Below are positions 18,640-28,419 of a stretch of DNA of 64,000 bases, piece by piece. How positions within the stretch are numbered: the first letter of the stretch is position 1; the number at the start of each line of letters is the position of its first letter. The DNA comes from Candidatus Nitrotoga sp. MKT. GTDB taxonomy: Bacteria > Pseudomonadota > Gammaproteobacteria > Burkholderiales > Gallionellaceae. The stretch covers positions 62,001-126,000 of the forward strand of contig QFXH01000002.1 in the NCBI GenBank assembly GCA_003402345.1, read 5' to 3'. The notes beneath the pieces were generated by a model, which saw only the letters and a list, made by a program, of their open reading frames with translations, did not search any database and was not told where the DNA came from. The position numbers were made by a program, and so were the translations under genes.

Positions 18640-18673
18640 ACAAAAACCCGCAATGCGTTTATTCATGCGGGTT
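18640..18673 (-). terminator. Rho-independent terminator of lptF-lptG
   Basis: Read on the minus strand, an AACCCGCA/TGCGGGTT stem with a 13-nt loop is followed by a T-rich tail, TTTGTTG. It begins about 33 nt after the lptG stop. The 274-bp gap 18432-18705 otherwise holds only short inverted repeats: CCTAT/ATAGG near 18484 and CTGACAA/TTGTCAG near 18608. Confidence 0.8.
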
Positions 18674-18705
18674 GTATGGACTAATCAGGAACACCTAGAA
18701 CAACT

Positions 18706-19782
18706 TTACCGTCTTTCCGTCAACCACAACATCCCCGTAGCCAATGACAGAAATAACAAAGGTATCGCCACAGCACTCAACACGGGCTGCCACTCATTAA
18801 GTGCACCCAAATTGGTGAATAGCTTACCCACAAAGTGAAAAGTCAGTCCCAATATAATACCCAAAAATATTTTTGCGCTAATTCCGCCATCACGCCGTTG
18901 ATGCGAAGCAAATGGCAAGGCCAGCAGCAGCATCACCAATATCGCGAATGGATACACTACCTTGTTCCACATAGCAATCTCGTAAGACACAGTCTTCTGA
19001 TGGTTGTCGCGCAGGTGTTGAATATATTGATAAAGATTCAACACCGACATCTGTCCCGGCCCCACCAATATCGCCCTCAAAATACCCAAGTTAAGCGCCG
19101 AGCGCCACTCCATGCTTGCTTGATGGTTTACTGTCGTGCCTTGTTTATTAAAGAGGGTTTGCGTCACGCCTTCTAGTTGCCAGCGATTTTTTTCCACATA
19201 AGCAGCGCGTTTTGCCGCAGTTATGGCGCGCAGATGGTAACTCTCATCAAATTCATAAATGCTAATATTTAAGAGGGTGGTATCTGGCAGCACATTTTTT
19301 ACATTTACAAAACTGCGTTCATCCTTAGCCCATACACCCGAACGGAATTCTCTCAGCGACACTTCAGCATTTTGGGCTTTAAGCCTAAGCTCCTGCGCCA
19401 TACGTTCACTAATAGGAGCAATCATATCGCCACACAAATACGTCAATAAAAGAAGTGGCAAGCCTATCTTAAACAAAGCCAGTATCATTTGTCGCAATGA
19501 AACGCCAGAAGAACGGTAAACAGTCAATTCAGAATTGGCAGCCATCTGCGTCAGCGCGAAAATTGCGCCAATAAGAACTGCCACCGGAAACAACTCATAA
19601 ATTCGGCCAGGCACTGTTAACAGGACAAACAGCACCGCATAGCCTAAATGATAATTGCCGCTACCCAATGCATTCAGTTCATGTATCAGGTCAAAAAAAG
19701 AAAACAACATCAGCAAGGCCGCAAACACCAGTGCGATGCTGGCGTATATCTCGCGCGCCAGACAACGGGTCAGCAGCTTCAT
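18706..19782 (-). CDS. lptG: LPS export ABC transporter permease LptG
   Basis: LptG of 358 residues, one of two inner-membrane permeases that, with the LptB ATPase, extract lipopolysaccharide for transport to the outer membrane. It has six transmembrane helices, three on each side of a large periplasmic beta-jellyroll domain (about 130-260). The family motif MAANSELTVYRSSGVSLRQM, the coupling helix, is clear. The ATG at 19782 (MKLLTRCLAREIY) overlaps the lptF stop as ATGA; the frame is open further upstream but that part lies inside lptF. Confidence 0.93.
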   Translation of the reverse strand: MKLLTRCLAREIYASIALVFAALLMLFSFFDLIHELNALGSGNYHLGYAVLFVLLTVPGRIYELFPVAVLIGAIFALTQMAANSELTVYRSSGVSLRQMILALFKIGLPLLLLTYLCGDMIAPISERMAQELRLKAQNAEVSLREFRSGVWAKDERSFVNVKNVLPDTTLLNISIYEFDESYHLRAITAAKRAAYVEKNRWQLEGVTQTLFNKQGTTVNHQASMEWRSALNLGILRAILVGPGQMSVLNLYQYIQHLRDNHQKTVSYEIAMWNKVVYPFAILVMLLLALPFASHQRRDGGISAKIFLGIILGLTFHFVGKLFTNLGALNEWQPVLSAVAIPLLFLSLATGMLWLTERR

Positions 19783-20867
19783 CGCGCCAACCGCCGCCAA
19801 GAAAATACCGACATACGGCGATAGAACAGCAATACCATCACTACCCACATCAGCACATGAATACCCCAAAAACCAATGACTGGGCCAATTTTACCCTGTC
19901 CAACCAATGTATTAGTGACACTAATCAAGTTGTTATAAAGCATGTAAACCACTATCGCCATAATGAGGTTGAGCGAACGTCCGGCGCGGGGATTAACGAA
20001 GCTCAACGGAATTGCCAGCAATGACAAGCTTAGTGCACTGAGCGGAAAACTGAGCCGCCGCTCCAGTTCGGACATGTTCCAGCTGTTAAGGTTTTGCAGT
20101 AGTTGTAACGTAGGTAATGAATCGACAGGGACGGGTCGTTGCCGCGCTTCTACGGCCTTAATTCGCACCGCATAGCGCTCAAATTCGACGATCTTGAAAT
20201 CAAGCTGCCCAGGCGCGCCTTCATAGCGCGTACCATTCAGCAATACCAGGAAACGATCACCGTTTGGTGCAGTTTCCTGCATGCCCTGTTTGGCCACCAT
20301 GGTACCCATCTTGCCGTGCTGCAACGACTGCACAAAAATGTTACCAACCCGGTTTTTGCCCACATCCACGTTTTCGATAAAAAACACACGGTCAGCTTGC
20401 TTGGATTCGCGAAATGTTCCAGGCGATGCGGCAGTTACATCATCACGGCTATCCAGCCTGCGCTTTAATTCTTCCACTTGAGACATAGCCCAAGGCGACA
20501 ACACCAGACTTAGCAGCGCAATCAAGCACACCACTGGCAGTGCATACCACATCACCGGGCGTATCCAGCGTGTCAAACCAATACCGGAACTGAACCACAC
20601 CACCATCTCGTTATCACGATAGCTGCGCGTCAGTGTCAATAACACCGACAAAAATAAACTTATGGAAAGTAAGGCTGGCAGGTAATTCAGTGCACTAAAG
20701 CCCAGCAATGCCAGCACGCCATCCACCGCCAAAGAACCATTAACGGATTGACCTAACAAACGGACTAACTGAGTAAAGACAACAATACCGAGTAGAATGG
20801 CGAATACTAATAGCCCCATGCTAGCGGACTCACGCACTAGCTCACGATGAAAAATACTGCCCCGCAA
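19779..20867 (-). CDS. lptF: LPS export ABC transporter permease LptF
   Basis: LptF partner of LptG, same topology: three helices, periplasmic jellyroll, three helices. Recognisable parts are FHRELVRESASMGLLVF, TQLVRLLGQSVNG, the coupling-helix region YRDNEMVVWFSSGIGLTRW, LSFPLSALSLSLLAIPLSF and NPRAGRSLNLIMAI. No ATG fits. The TTG at 20867 (LRGSIFHREL) gives 362 residues, the normal length; a GTG further upstream (VPDYLQ) is a weaker alternative. The gene diverges from pepA over a gap of about 90 nt that must hold both promoters. Confidence 0.9.
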   Translation of the reverse strand: MRGSIFHRELVRESASMGLLVFAILLGIVVFTQLVRLLGQSVNGSLAVDGVLALLGFSALNYLPALLSISLFLSVLLTLTRSYRDNEMVVWFSSGIGLTRWIRPVMWYALPVVCLIALLSLVLSPWAMSQVEELKRRLDSRDDVTAASPGTFRESKQADRVFFIENVDVGKNRVGNIFVQSLQHGKMGTMVAKQGMQETAPNGDRFLVLLNGTRYEGAPGQLDFKIVEFERYAVRIKAVEARQRPVPVDSLPTLQLLQNLNSWNMSELERRLSFPLSALSLSLLAIPLSFVNPRAGRSLNLIMAIVVYMLYNNLISVTNTLVGQGKIGPVIGFWGIHVLMWVVMVLLFYRRMSVFSWRRLAR

Positions 20868-20958
20868 TAACTTAAATCGCGACGGCTTTGACTTTTGCTT
20901 TGGAATCTGCAGATAATCCGGCACTTTGTGTAAAACAAAAATCGTTAAGGAGATACAA

Positions 20959-22458
20959 GTGGAATTTAGCATAAAACTGGGCAGCCCGGAAAAACAGCGT
21001 AGCGGTTGCGTGGTGGTGGGTGTGTTTGAGGGTGGCAAGCTATCGGATGCAGCGCAAATATTGGACAATGCCGCCAAAAACACGCTCAGCGGCATCATCG
21101 CGCGCGGCGACATGGGTGGCAAGGTCGCTACTACACTGCTGCTGCATAACGTGCCTAATATTCCAAGCGAACGGGTGTTACTGGTCGGGCTGGGAAAACG
21201 TGATGAGTTTGCCGCACGCCAATATCTGGACAGTATCCGTGCCACAATGCGCGCACTATTTGCCACTGGCGCCAAGGATGCCGTGCTCTATCTGACTGAA
21301 TTGCCATTGACAGGCCGTGATGGCGCTTGGTGCATCAGCCAAGCAGTACTTGCCGCATTCGATATGGCATATCGATTTGACCACCTCAAAAGTAAAGCAG
21401 ACAAAAATAAAAAAACCGCCTGCAAAATCCGGTTTGGATTGGTGTCCGGCAAATCAACCGTTAAACAAGATGCAGCCCTCACGCAGGCCGTAGCAATCGG
21501 ACAAGGCATGAAGCTGACAAAGGACTTGGGCAACCTGCCGGCTAATATATGCACCCCCAGCTACCTGGCACAACAAGCAGTGGCTTTAGCCAAGGCGCAC
21601 AAATCGCTCAAAGTTACCGTGCTGGAAGAAAAGGACATGCAAAAGCTTAGCATGGGTTCGCTGTTGTCTGTGACCCGTGGCACAGACGAACCCGCCAAGC
21701 TGATTACTTTAGAATATCGCGGTGCCGATAAAAAACAAAAACCCATCGTACTGGTCGGCAAAGGCGTTACTTTTGACACTGGAGGCATCTCGCTCAAACC
21801 GGGTGCTGAGATGGATGAAATGAAATATGACATGTGCGGAGCAGCCAGCGTGCTTGGCACACTACAAGCCATTGCTGAAATTGGGCTCGAGCTAAATGTA
21901 GTCGGCATTATCCCCACTTGTGAAAACATGCCTAGCGGTTCCGCCACCAAACCGGGCGACATCGTCACCAGCATGTCCGGGCAGACCATCGAAATTCTAA
22001 ATACCGATGCGGAAGGCCGTCTTATCCTGTGCGATGCACTTACTTATGCGGCCAAGTTTGAGCCAACCGCCGTCATTGACATAGCCACCCTTACCGGTGC
22101 CTGCGTCATCGCATTAGGCCATGTTGCCAGCGGACTTTATAGCAATCAGGATACCTTGGCACAGGAACTGCTGGCAGCAGGCGAACAGACCTATGACCGT
22201 GCTTGGCACATGCCGTTGTGGGATGAGTATCAACCACAACTGGATAGCAACTTCGCCGACATCCAAAATATCGGCGGACGCGCAGGCGGCAGTATCACCG
22301 CCGCCTGCTTCCTGTCGCGCTTCACTAAAGATTATCGCTGGGCGCATCTGGATATCGCCGGTACCGCATGGAAATCAGGCAAGGAAAAAGGTGCCACCGG
22401 ACGTCCCGTTCCGCTGCTGGCACAATATTTGATCAATTGTGTCCAAGCTGATACTTAA
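20959..22458 (+). CDS. pepA: Leucyl aminopeptidase (M17) PepA
   Basis: Cytosolic M17 aminopeptidase of 499 residues with two Mn or Zn ions; PepA proteins can also bind DNA in some bacteria. The hallmark NTDAEGRLILCDAL and the metal and catalytic regions VLVGKGVTFDTGGISLKP and KYDMCGAASVLG are present. The start is GTG at 20959 (VEFSIKLGSPEKQR, matching the family N-terminus), with a strong AAGGAG seven bases upstream; an upstream in-frame start at 20926 has no such site. Divergent from lptF, upstream of holC. Confidence 0.96.
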   Translation: MEFSIKLGSPEKQRSGCVVVGVFEGGKLSDAAQILDNAAKNTLSGIIARGDMGGKVATTLLLHNVPNIPSERVLLVGLGKRDEFAARQYLDSIRATMRALFATGAKDAVLYLTELPLTGRDGAWCISQAVLAAFDMAYRFDHLKSKADKNKKTACKIRFGLVSGKSTVKQDAALTQAVAIGQGMKLTKDLGNLPANICTPSYLAQQAVALAKAHKSLKVTVLEEKDMQKLSMGSLLSVTRGTDEPAKLITLEYRGADKKQKPIVLVGKGVTFDTGGISLKPGAEMDEMKYDMCGAASVLGTLQAIAEIGLELNVVGIIPTCENMPSGSATKPGDIVTSMSGQTIEILNTDAEGRLILCDALTYAAKFEPTAVIDIATLTGACVIALGHVASGLYSNQDTLAQELLAAGEQTYDRAWHMPLWDEYQPQLDSNFADIQNIGGRAGGSITAACFLSRFTKDYRWAHLDIAGTAWKSGKEKGATGRPVPLLAQYLINCVQADT

Positions 22459-22510
22459 TTAGGCTCATAACGATTTGGGATCAACGTCAAAAATTCAGGT
22501 AGCAGCAAAT

Positions 22511-22542
22511 TGTAGTCCTTACCCTGAAAAACAAGGACTACA
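22511..22542. other. Stem-loop between pepA and holC
   Basis: A perfect 10-bp inverted repeat, TGTAGTCCTT/AAGGACTACA, with a 12-nt A-rich loop. No U-run follows on either strand, so it is not a typical intrinsic terminator. It may protect the 3' end of the pepA transcript or partly attenuate read-through into holC. Confidence 0.55.
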
Positions 22543-22607
22543 TGACACCCACCCAGTAGCCATAAATAATCTCTCTAAGCCATCGCGATCACTCGTAAAT
22601 TTATTTA

Positions 22608-23039
22608 ATGACCAAGGTTGATTTTTATACCGGTGTGGATGACAAACTGCGCACTGCTTGCCACCTTAGCCAAAAAGCTATGCAAAACGGATTGCGTGTG
22701 CTGCTGCATACCCCAGACGAAACCACTACTGAGGCGTTGGACAAACTATTGTGGCAGTGTCCCGTTACGGCATTTATGCCGCACTGCCGCAACGATGAAG
22801 CAACAGCCGCTGAGATGCCGGTTGTGGTTGATCATCAAGGTAAAAATTTCCCACACAATGAAGTGTTGATCAGCCTCCACACCGTGTGTTTGCCATTCTT
22901 CAGTCGTTTCGAACGCGTACTTGAAATCGTCAGCCAAGATAAAGAAGATGCGCGCTTGGGCCGTGAACGCTTCAGCTTTTATCGAGACCGCGGCTATGAA
23001 ATGCGCCACTTCGACCTAAGTAAACAACCCGAATATTGA
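22608..23039 (+). CDS. holC: DNA polymerase III chi subunit HolC
   Basis: HolC, 143 residues, the clamp-loader accessory subunit that links SSB to the replisome through psi. Typical features are the N-terminal VDFYTGVDDK, LLHTPDETTTEALDKLLW, the conserved FMPHC and the VLISL..FFSRFERVLEIV block ending in YRDRGYEMRHFDL. The gene order pepA-holC-valS is widespread in proteobacteria. A direct repeat GAGAGCATCT occurs twice in the following spacer (23043-23080). Confidence 0.93.
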   Translation: MTKVDFYTGVDDKLRTACHLSQKAMQNGLRVLLHTPDETTTEALDKLLWQCPVTAFMPHCRNDEATAAEMPVVVDHQGKNFPHNEVLISLHTVCLPFFSRFERVLEIVSQDKEDARLGRERFSFYRDRGYEMRHFDLSKQPEY

Positions 23040-23127
23040 ACATGAGAGCATCTCTAAAAATCCAGACTTGAGAGCATCTGCCGCATAGCAGTCCTCGAGA
23101 AATCATTGTAAATTTTTATAGACACCC

Positions 23128-23532
23128 ATGAGCTATCCGTCCGAACAGTTAAATGAATTAAGCAATCTTCCCGTACTTACAGATGTAGTTGATGGCGACT
23201 CTCTGGAAATTCCTACCTTGACAGAAGTCGTGGCTGAAGAATCTCCAGCGTTCCTAGCAGAAAATAAAGAAGAAAATAAAGAATCTGCTACCTTATCTGA
23301 TACACAATACCAGCATCTCGCAACGCAAATCGCACCGCAACTGGAAACGCTGCTACGCGCAAAACTTGCACCACAGTTCGATGCGCTATGGCAAGAAGCT
23401 TGGCGCCAAGCCAAATTAAATCTGCCCGAATTAATTCAAGCGCACATTTCCACACCGCCAATACCCTCTCCATCCGCTATAATCACGCCCTTTTTCACTG
23501 CACCCGGCAGAATTAAATTAAATACTATCAAC
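23128..23532 (+). other. ValS N-terminal extension, remnant or fusion of a small upstream gene
   Basis: These 135 codons resemble a short protein often encoded between holC and valS in betaproteobacteria (DUF2486-like style): repeated LPVLTDVV and IPTLTEVV near the N-terminus, an acidic linker, then a helical domain [22 protein letters not shown]. The last 25 codons before the ValS ATG look non-coding: the DNA contains TATAAT at 23478-23483, about 50 nt upstream of the ATG, typical of a promoter -10. No good -35 and no Shine-Dalgarno are visible at either start. Loss of the small gene's stop would explain the fusion. Confidence 0.55.
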
Positions 23533-26307
23533 ATGGAACTCACAAAAAGCTTTGAACCGCAAGCAATCGAAGCGCGCTGGTATCCAATATGGGAAAGCGC
23601 GGGTTATTTCCAGGCTAAATTAGAGAGCAACAAGCCCGCTTACGCCATCATGCTACCGCCACCCAATGTGACTGGCACCCTGCACATGGGACACGCTTTC
23701 CAGGATACGCTTATGGATGCGCTTACCCGCTATCACCGCATGCGTGGAGATAACACCCTATGGCAGCCTGGTACTGACCATGCCGGCATTGCTACGCAAA
23801 TCGTGGTAGAGCGTCAGCTGGACGCGCAAAAAATTAAACGCCACGATCTTGGCCGCGAAAAATTCATTGAGCGCGTATGGGAATGGAAGGAAGAGTCCGG
23901 CTCTACCATCACCCACCAGATGCGTCGCCTCGGGGCCTCATGTGATTGGTCGCGGGAACGCTTTACCATGGACGAAGGTCTGTCCGAAGCCGTTACCGAA
24001 GTATTCGTTAAACTCTATGAGCAAGGTTTAATCTACCGCGGTAAACGATTGGTGAACTGGGATCCGGTGCTGGGCACCGCAGTATCTGACCTGGAAGTGG
24101 TAGCGCAAGAAGAAGACGGCTTCATGTGGCATATCGCTTATCCGCTGGAAGCCGGTGTAGGCGCTTTAATCGTCGCCACCACACGCCCTGAAACGCTGCT
24201 CGGCGACGTTGCTGTCGCGGTACATCCTGAAGATAGTCGCTACAAGCACCTGATCGGCAAGCGTCTGCAACTGCCACTGTGCAATCGCACTATTCCCATC
24301 ATTGCCGATGAGTATGTCGATCCAGCTTTCGGCACTGGCTGCGTGAAAATTACACCCGCGCACGATTTCAACGACTACATTGTGGGGCAGCGTCACAGCC
24401 TTACACCAATCAACATATTCACGCTGGACGCAAAAATAAACGAACATGCACCCGGCGTCTATCAGGGGCTGGATCGTTTCGATGCGCGCAAGCAAATCCT
24501 TTCCGACCTGTCCACACAAAACCTGCTGGTAGACACCAAACCGCACAAGCTGATGGTGCCACGCGGAGACCGCAGCCATGCGGTAATTGAACCGATGCTC
24601 ACCGACCAGTGGTTCGTGAAAATGGAGGGTTTGGCACAACGCGGGCTGCAAGCGGTGACGGATGGTGAAATTAAATTCGTACCGGAAAACTGGACCAACA
24701 CATACAACCAGTGGCTAACCAACATTCAGGACTGGTGCATCTCGCGCCAACTGTGGTGGGGACATCGCATCCCGGCGTGGCATGACGAACAAGGCAATAT
24801 ATTTGTCGCTCGTAACGAAGAAGACGCACGCAAACAGGCAGGGAACTCAAAATTACGTCAGGACGAGGACGTGCTCGACACCTGGTTCTCCTCCGCATTG
24901 TGGCCTTTCTCAACCCTGGGCTGGCCACACGACACCAAAGAACTCAAAGCTTTCCTGCCGACCTCGGTACTGGTTACCGGCTTCGATATCATCTTCTTCT
25001 GGGTGGCGCGCATGGTGATGATGTCGCTGCACTTCACTGACAAAGTACCATTCCGCGAAGTATATGTACACGGCCTAATCCGTGACGCGGAAGGACAAAA
25101 AATGAGTAAGTCCAAGGGGAATGTGCTAGACCCGCTGGATCTCATTGATGGCATCTCGCTGGAAGATTTGGTGGCCAAGCGCACGCAAAATCTAATGAAC
25201 CCCAGGCAGGCAGAAAGCATCGAAAAACAGACACGCAAACATTTCCCAAATGGCATCCCAGCCTTCGGTACAGATGCCATGCGCTTCACCTTCGCCAGCC
25301 TTGCCTCGCATGGGCGCGACATCAAATTCGACCTGCAACGCTGTGAAGGGTATCGCAATTTCTGTAACAAGCTATGGAATGCCACGCGTTTTGTACTGAT
25401 GAATTGCGAAGGCCAGGATGTCGGGCTGGACGAATCATTGCCAATCAAATACAGTGCGGCAGACAAATGGTTGATTAGTCATTTGCAGCAGGCGGAAGCT
25501 GAAATGGCAGACCACTTTAACCACTATCGTTTCGACATGGCGGCGCGTACGCTGCATGAATTAGTGTGGGACACCTACTGTGATTGGTATTTAGAATTAG
25601 CCAAGGTGCAACTCAGCCCTCACTCGGGTAACCCACTTCCAGCGGAAGACGTGGCTTTAAATGCCGCGCGGCAACGGGCAACGCGGCGTACCCTGGTACG
25701 TGTACTGGAAACTATACTGCGCCTGGCGCACCCTATCATCCCTTTCATCACGGAAGAGCTGTGGCAGAAAGTTGCGCCACTGGCCGGGAAACAGGGCGAC
25801 AGCATCATGCTGCAACCCTATCCGCAAGCCAACGCCAAGCTAATTGACCCAATTTCCTTGCAACAAATCAGCCTGCTGCAGGAAATGGCCACTGCCTGCC
25901 GCAAGCTGCGCAGCGAAATGAACTTGTCGCCAGCGCAGAGAGTGCCACTGATTGCGAGTGGCGATGCAACTATCCTGCAAGGCTTCGCGCCTTATCTGCA
26001 AGCGCTGGGCAAGTTAAGCGGAGTTAGCCTGCTCGATGAACTGCCTAACACCGATGCGCCAGTCGCAATCGTCGGTAATTTTAAGTTAATGCTGGAAATC
26101 GAAATTGACGTGGACGCAGAGTGTGAGCGCTTGGACAAAGAGATAGCCCGTCTTGCGGGCGAAATCACCAAGGCACAAGGCAAACTGGGCAATGCCAGTT
26201 TTGTCTTGCGCGCCCCACCGCAAGTGGTGGAACAAGAGCGCAGGCGTATGGACGATTTCACCGTGACGCTGCTCCAGTTACAGGCGCAGCTCGACAAGCT
26301 TGGTTAA
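23128..26307 (+). CDS. valS: Valyl-tRNA synthetase with in-frame N-terminal extension
   Basis: Class Ia synthetase charging tRNA-Val. The enzyme proper starts at ATG 23533 ([18 protein letters not shown]) and has 924 residues, the normal size. The HIGH motif is [12 protein letters not shown], the editing domain follows ([19 protein letters not shown]), then [16 protein letters not shown], an anticodon-binding domain and a C-terminal coiled coil ([19 protein letters not shown]). The frame is open from 23128, adding 135 residues with no stop. Either a fusion of about 1059 residues is made, or ValS starts internally at 23533. The gene nearly touches the convergent TusA-like gene (2 nt between stops). 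Confidence 0.93.
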   Translation: MSYPSEQLNELSNLPVLTDVVDGDSLEIPTLTEVVAEESPAFLAENKEENKESATLSDTQYQHLATQIAPQLETLLRAKLAPQFDALWQEAWRQAKLNLPELIQAHISTPPIPSPSAIITPFFTAPGRIKLNTINMELTKSFEPQAIEARWYPIWESAGYFQAKLESNKPAYAIMLPPPNVTGTLHMGHAFQDTLMDALTRYHRMRGDNTLWQPGTDHAGIATQIVVERQLDAQKIKRHDLGREKFIERVWEWKEESGSTITHQMRRLGASCDWSRERFTMDEGLSEAVTEVFVKLYEQGLIYRGKRLVNWDPVLGTAVSDLEVVAQEEDGFMWHIAYPLEAGVGALIVATTRPETLLGDVAVAVHPEDSRYKHLIGKRLQLPLCNRTIPIIADEYVDPAFGTGCVKITPAHDFNDYIVGQRHSLTPINIFTLDAKINEHAPGVYQGLDRFDARKQILSDLSTQNLLVDTKPHKLMVPRGDRSHAVIEPMLTDQWFVKMEGLAQRGLQAVTDGEIKFVPENWTNTYNQWLTNIQDWCISRQLWWGHRIPAWHDEQGNIFVARNEEDARKQAGNSKLRQDEDVLDTWFSSALWPFSTLGWPHDTKELKAFLPTSVLVTGFDIIFFWVARMVMMSLHFTDKVPFREVYVHGLIRDAEGQKMSKSKGNVLDPLDLIDGISLEDLVAKRTQNLMNPRQAESIEKQTRKHFPNGIPAFGTDAMRFTFASLASHGRDIKFDLQRCEGYRNFCNKLWNATRFVLMNCEGQDVGLDESLPIKYSAADKWLISHLQQAEAEMADHFNHYRFDMAARTLHELVWDTYCDWYLELAKVQLSPHSGNPLPAEDVALNAARQRATRRTLVRVLETILRLAHPIIPFITEELWQKVAPLAGKQGDSIMLQPYPQANAKLIDPISLQQISLLQEMATACRKLRSEMNLSPAQRVPLIASGDATILQGFAPYLQALGKLSGVSLLDELPNTDAPVAIVGNFKLMLEIEIDVDAECERLDKEIARLAGEITKAQGKLGNASFVLRAPPQVVEQERRRMDDFTVTLLQLQAQLDKLG

Positions 26308-26309
26308 AT

Positions 26310-26537
26310 CTATCGGCGACGCAAGTAAAATACGAACTCGTCGCCCTGCTGCGTAACAGACAACAAATCATTTCCGGTTTGTTTGCAGAAATCGGTGAAG
26401 TCATCCGGTGATTTTTTGTCTGTAGCGACCACTTTCAGTACCTGCCCGCCTTGCATCTGCGACAGCATTTTTTTGGTACGCAGAATAGGCAAGGGGCAAC
26501 TCAACATGCGGGCATCCAACTCGACATCGAATTCCAT
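26310..26537 (-). CDS. TusA/SirA-like sulfur carrier protein
   Basis: Small sulfurtransferase-family protein of 75 residues. The invariant active-site motif CPLPILRTKK is intact at about residues 14-23, followed by the beta-alpha-beta fold GGQVLKVVATDKKSPDDFTDFC. Relatives relay persulfide sulfur for tRNA thiolation or sulfur oxidation. ATG 26537 (MEFDVELDARML) is preferred because AGTAGG lies 9 nt before it; the ATG at 26546 sits directly against that site. It is tail-to-tail with valS. Whether it is TusA itself or a paralogue cannot be told by eye. Confidence 0.85.
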   Translation of the reverse strand: MEFDVELDARMLSCPLPILRTKKMLSQMQGGQVLKVVATDKKSPDDFTDFCKQTGNDLLSVTQQGDEFVFYLRRR

Positions 26538-26925
26538 TATGCACATCCTACTGGTAACACACTTACTTGCGTTCTATCAATAACACCACTCTTTAGCTTG
26601 TATGTTTCCGCGAAACTCAGCGCTGGGGAAAAATCCGAAGTATGTGCGCAATCCCCGTCTATTCGAACCTGCAATTTTATCTTGTTAATATTCATAATCT
26701 TTACGGTTAATGATTTTTTTAGTGTCTAAGCAAACTATCGCAATCATTAGGCAGTACATGCGCAATAGCAGTAGTAAGAACTGCCAAACGTTTAAAAACT
26801 TACCTCCAACACACGGCCATTATACCTTGCGAATAAGGAAACACTGGCATCCCCGCCTGAATGCCACTTTGAAACCCTGTGCTCCACACTTGGGAACCAC
26901 CGAACAAAGCAGGTATCATATTGTC
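26538..26925. other. Intergenic region between tusA-like gene and bepA
   Basis: About 390 bp carrying the divergent promoters of the TusA-like gene and bepA. The bepA reading frame is open from 26710, but that part lacks a signal peptide and looks non-coding. No clear promoter pair or repeat could be identified. Confidence 0.4.
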
Positions 26926-28347
26926 ATGAAAAATTTGCTGTACATAGTGCTCTACACATGGTCGCTGTTATGCCGCGCTGACGGCCTGCCCGACTTGGGC
27001 GATACCTCACAAGAGGCTATGTCACAACAACAGGAGCGAAAAATCGGCGAACAGAGTATGTTTGAAATCCGTTCCGATAAAGATTACCTTGATGACGCTG
27101 AAGTCAACGATTATCTTAATCAGCTTGGGTATCAACTGGTTTCCAACAGCAACGAACCAAGCCAGGAGTTTGAATTCTTTGCCCTTAACGACAACACCAT
27201 CAACGCTTTCGCGCTACCCGGCGGCTTTATTGGAGTAAACACCGGGCTGATACTCATGGCACAAAGCGAGTCTGAACTCGCCTCAGTGTTGAGCCACGAA
27301 ATCGCCCACGTCACCCAGCATCACTTGGCACGCATGGTAGCAGGCCAGAAGATCGACTCAGTCGCCGCCATAGCCGCTCTTGCAGTGGCGATCCTGGCGG
27401 CACGCAGCAACCCGCAAACCTCACAAGCCGCCATAGTAGGAATGCAAGCCGGCTCTATTCAACGGCAATTGAACTTTACCCGCATTCATGAGCAGGAAGC
27501 GGACCGTATCGGCCTCAGCACTTTGAAAAAAGCAGGCTTTGATCCGCACGCCATGCCCATTTTTTTCGAACGCTTGCAAAAATCCACACGCCTGCTGGAC
27601 AACAGTATGCCGACCTACCTGCGCACCCATCCGATCACCAGCGACCGCATCGCCGATGTCGCTAACCGCGTACAGCAGACCCCTTATCGCTTAGTTGCTG
27701 ACAGCCTCAGTTTCCAACTGGTGCGCGCCAAACTTCGGGCCATACAGAAAAACTCACAGGAAGCGATAAATTTTTTCAAAAGTGCCATTGGGGAGCAAAA
27801 ACATGGCAATCAGACAGCCCAGCGTTACGGTCTGGTGCTGGCACTGATGCGCGCTGGACAAGTCGCACGCGCCACGCAGGAATTTACCCCTCTGCAAACA
27901 CTGACATCACAAAACCCGATGATCGCGACGCTAGCCGGACAAATCAAACGTATGGACAAGAGCAACACAAACACTACTGAATTCTACCGTAACGCCACAC
28001 AGAGTTTTCCGCAACACCGAGCACTAGCCTATGATTATGTCGAGCTATTGCTGGAAGCCAAACGTTTTGAAGACGCGCTCAAACTACTCAACGAACAAAT
28101 CATCACCCACCCCAATGACTTGCGTCTGCATGAGCTGCTGGCGCGCAATTACGCGGCATTGGGCAAACGACAAGAAGAGCACCACGCACTAGCCTATACT
28201 TACATTCTGCGCGGTAACTTGCTCAATGCAATTGAACAACTGGAATTAGCCAAGAGCGCGGGTACCGATTTTCACGAACTGTCGATTATTGAAAGTGAAC
28301 TGAAGCAATTCAAGGAGATCGCGGCGGCGCGGGCGAAGAAGAATTGA
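26926..28347 (+). CDS. bepA: M48-family periplasmic metalloprotease/chaperone BepA-like
   Basis: Periplasmic zinc protease of 473 residues, resembling E. coli BepA (YfgC), which assists LptD and outer-membrane protein assembly. A signal peptide occupies about 1-20 (MKNLLYIVLYTWSLLCRADG). The zinc site is VLSHEIAHVTQHHLARM with the third ligand in EQEADRIGL. The C-terminal half is TPR-like (AIGEQKHGNQTAQRYGLVLA onward). The ATG at 26926 was chosen because it gives the signal peptide; the upstream frame does not. Functionally it fits with lptF, lptG and lnt, the other outer-membrane biogenesis genes in the window. Confidence 0.9.
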   Translation: MKNLLYIVLYTWSLLCRADGLPDLGDTSQEAMSQQQERKIGEQSMFEIRSDKDYLDDAEVNDYLNQLGYQLVSNSNEPSQEFEFFALNDNTINAFALPGGFIGVNTGLILMAQSESELASVLSHEIAHVTQHHLARMVAGQKIDSVAAIAALAVAILAARSNPQTSQAAIVGMQAGSIQRQLNFTRIHEQEADRIGLSTLKKAGFDPHAMPIFFERLQKSTRLLDNSMPTYLRTHPITSDRIADVANRVQQTPYRLVADSLSFQLVRAKLRAIQKNSQEAINFFKSAIGEQKHGNQTAQRYGLVLALMRAGQVARATQEFTPLQTLTSQNPMIATLAGQIKRMDKSNTNTTEFYRNATQSFPQHRALAYDYVELLLEAKRFEDALKLLNEQIITHPNDLRLHELLARNYAALGKRQEEHHALAYTYILRGNLLNAIEQLELAKSAGTDFHELSIIESELKQFKEIAAARAKKN

Positions 28348-28419
28348 TATATTTTTCCATCCTACATTCATTCGGCCATAAGAATAAAGTTCATATTATT
28401 CGGCCTAAAATGCCATTGC

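Noticed and set aside
20868-21275. Long N-terminal extension of LptF
   Set aside because: It is antisense to pepA, lacks LptF similarity, and the family length is met from the TTG at 20867.
23043-23080. Repeated GAGAGCATCT as a mobile-element footprint
   Set aside because: Only two 10-bp copies, no inverted ends or remnant gene between them.
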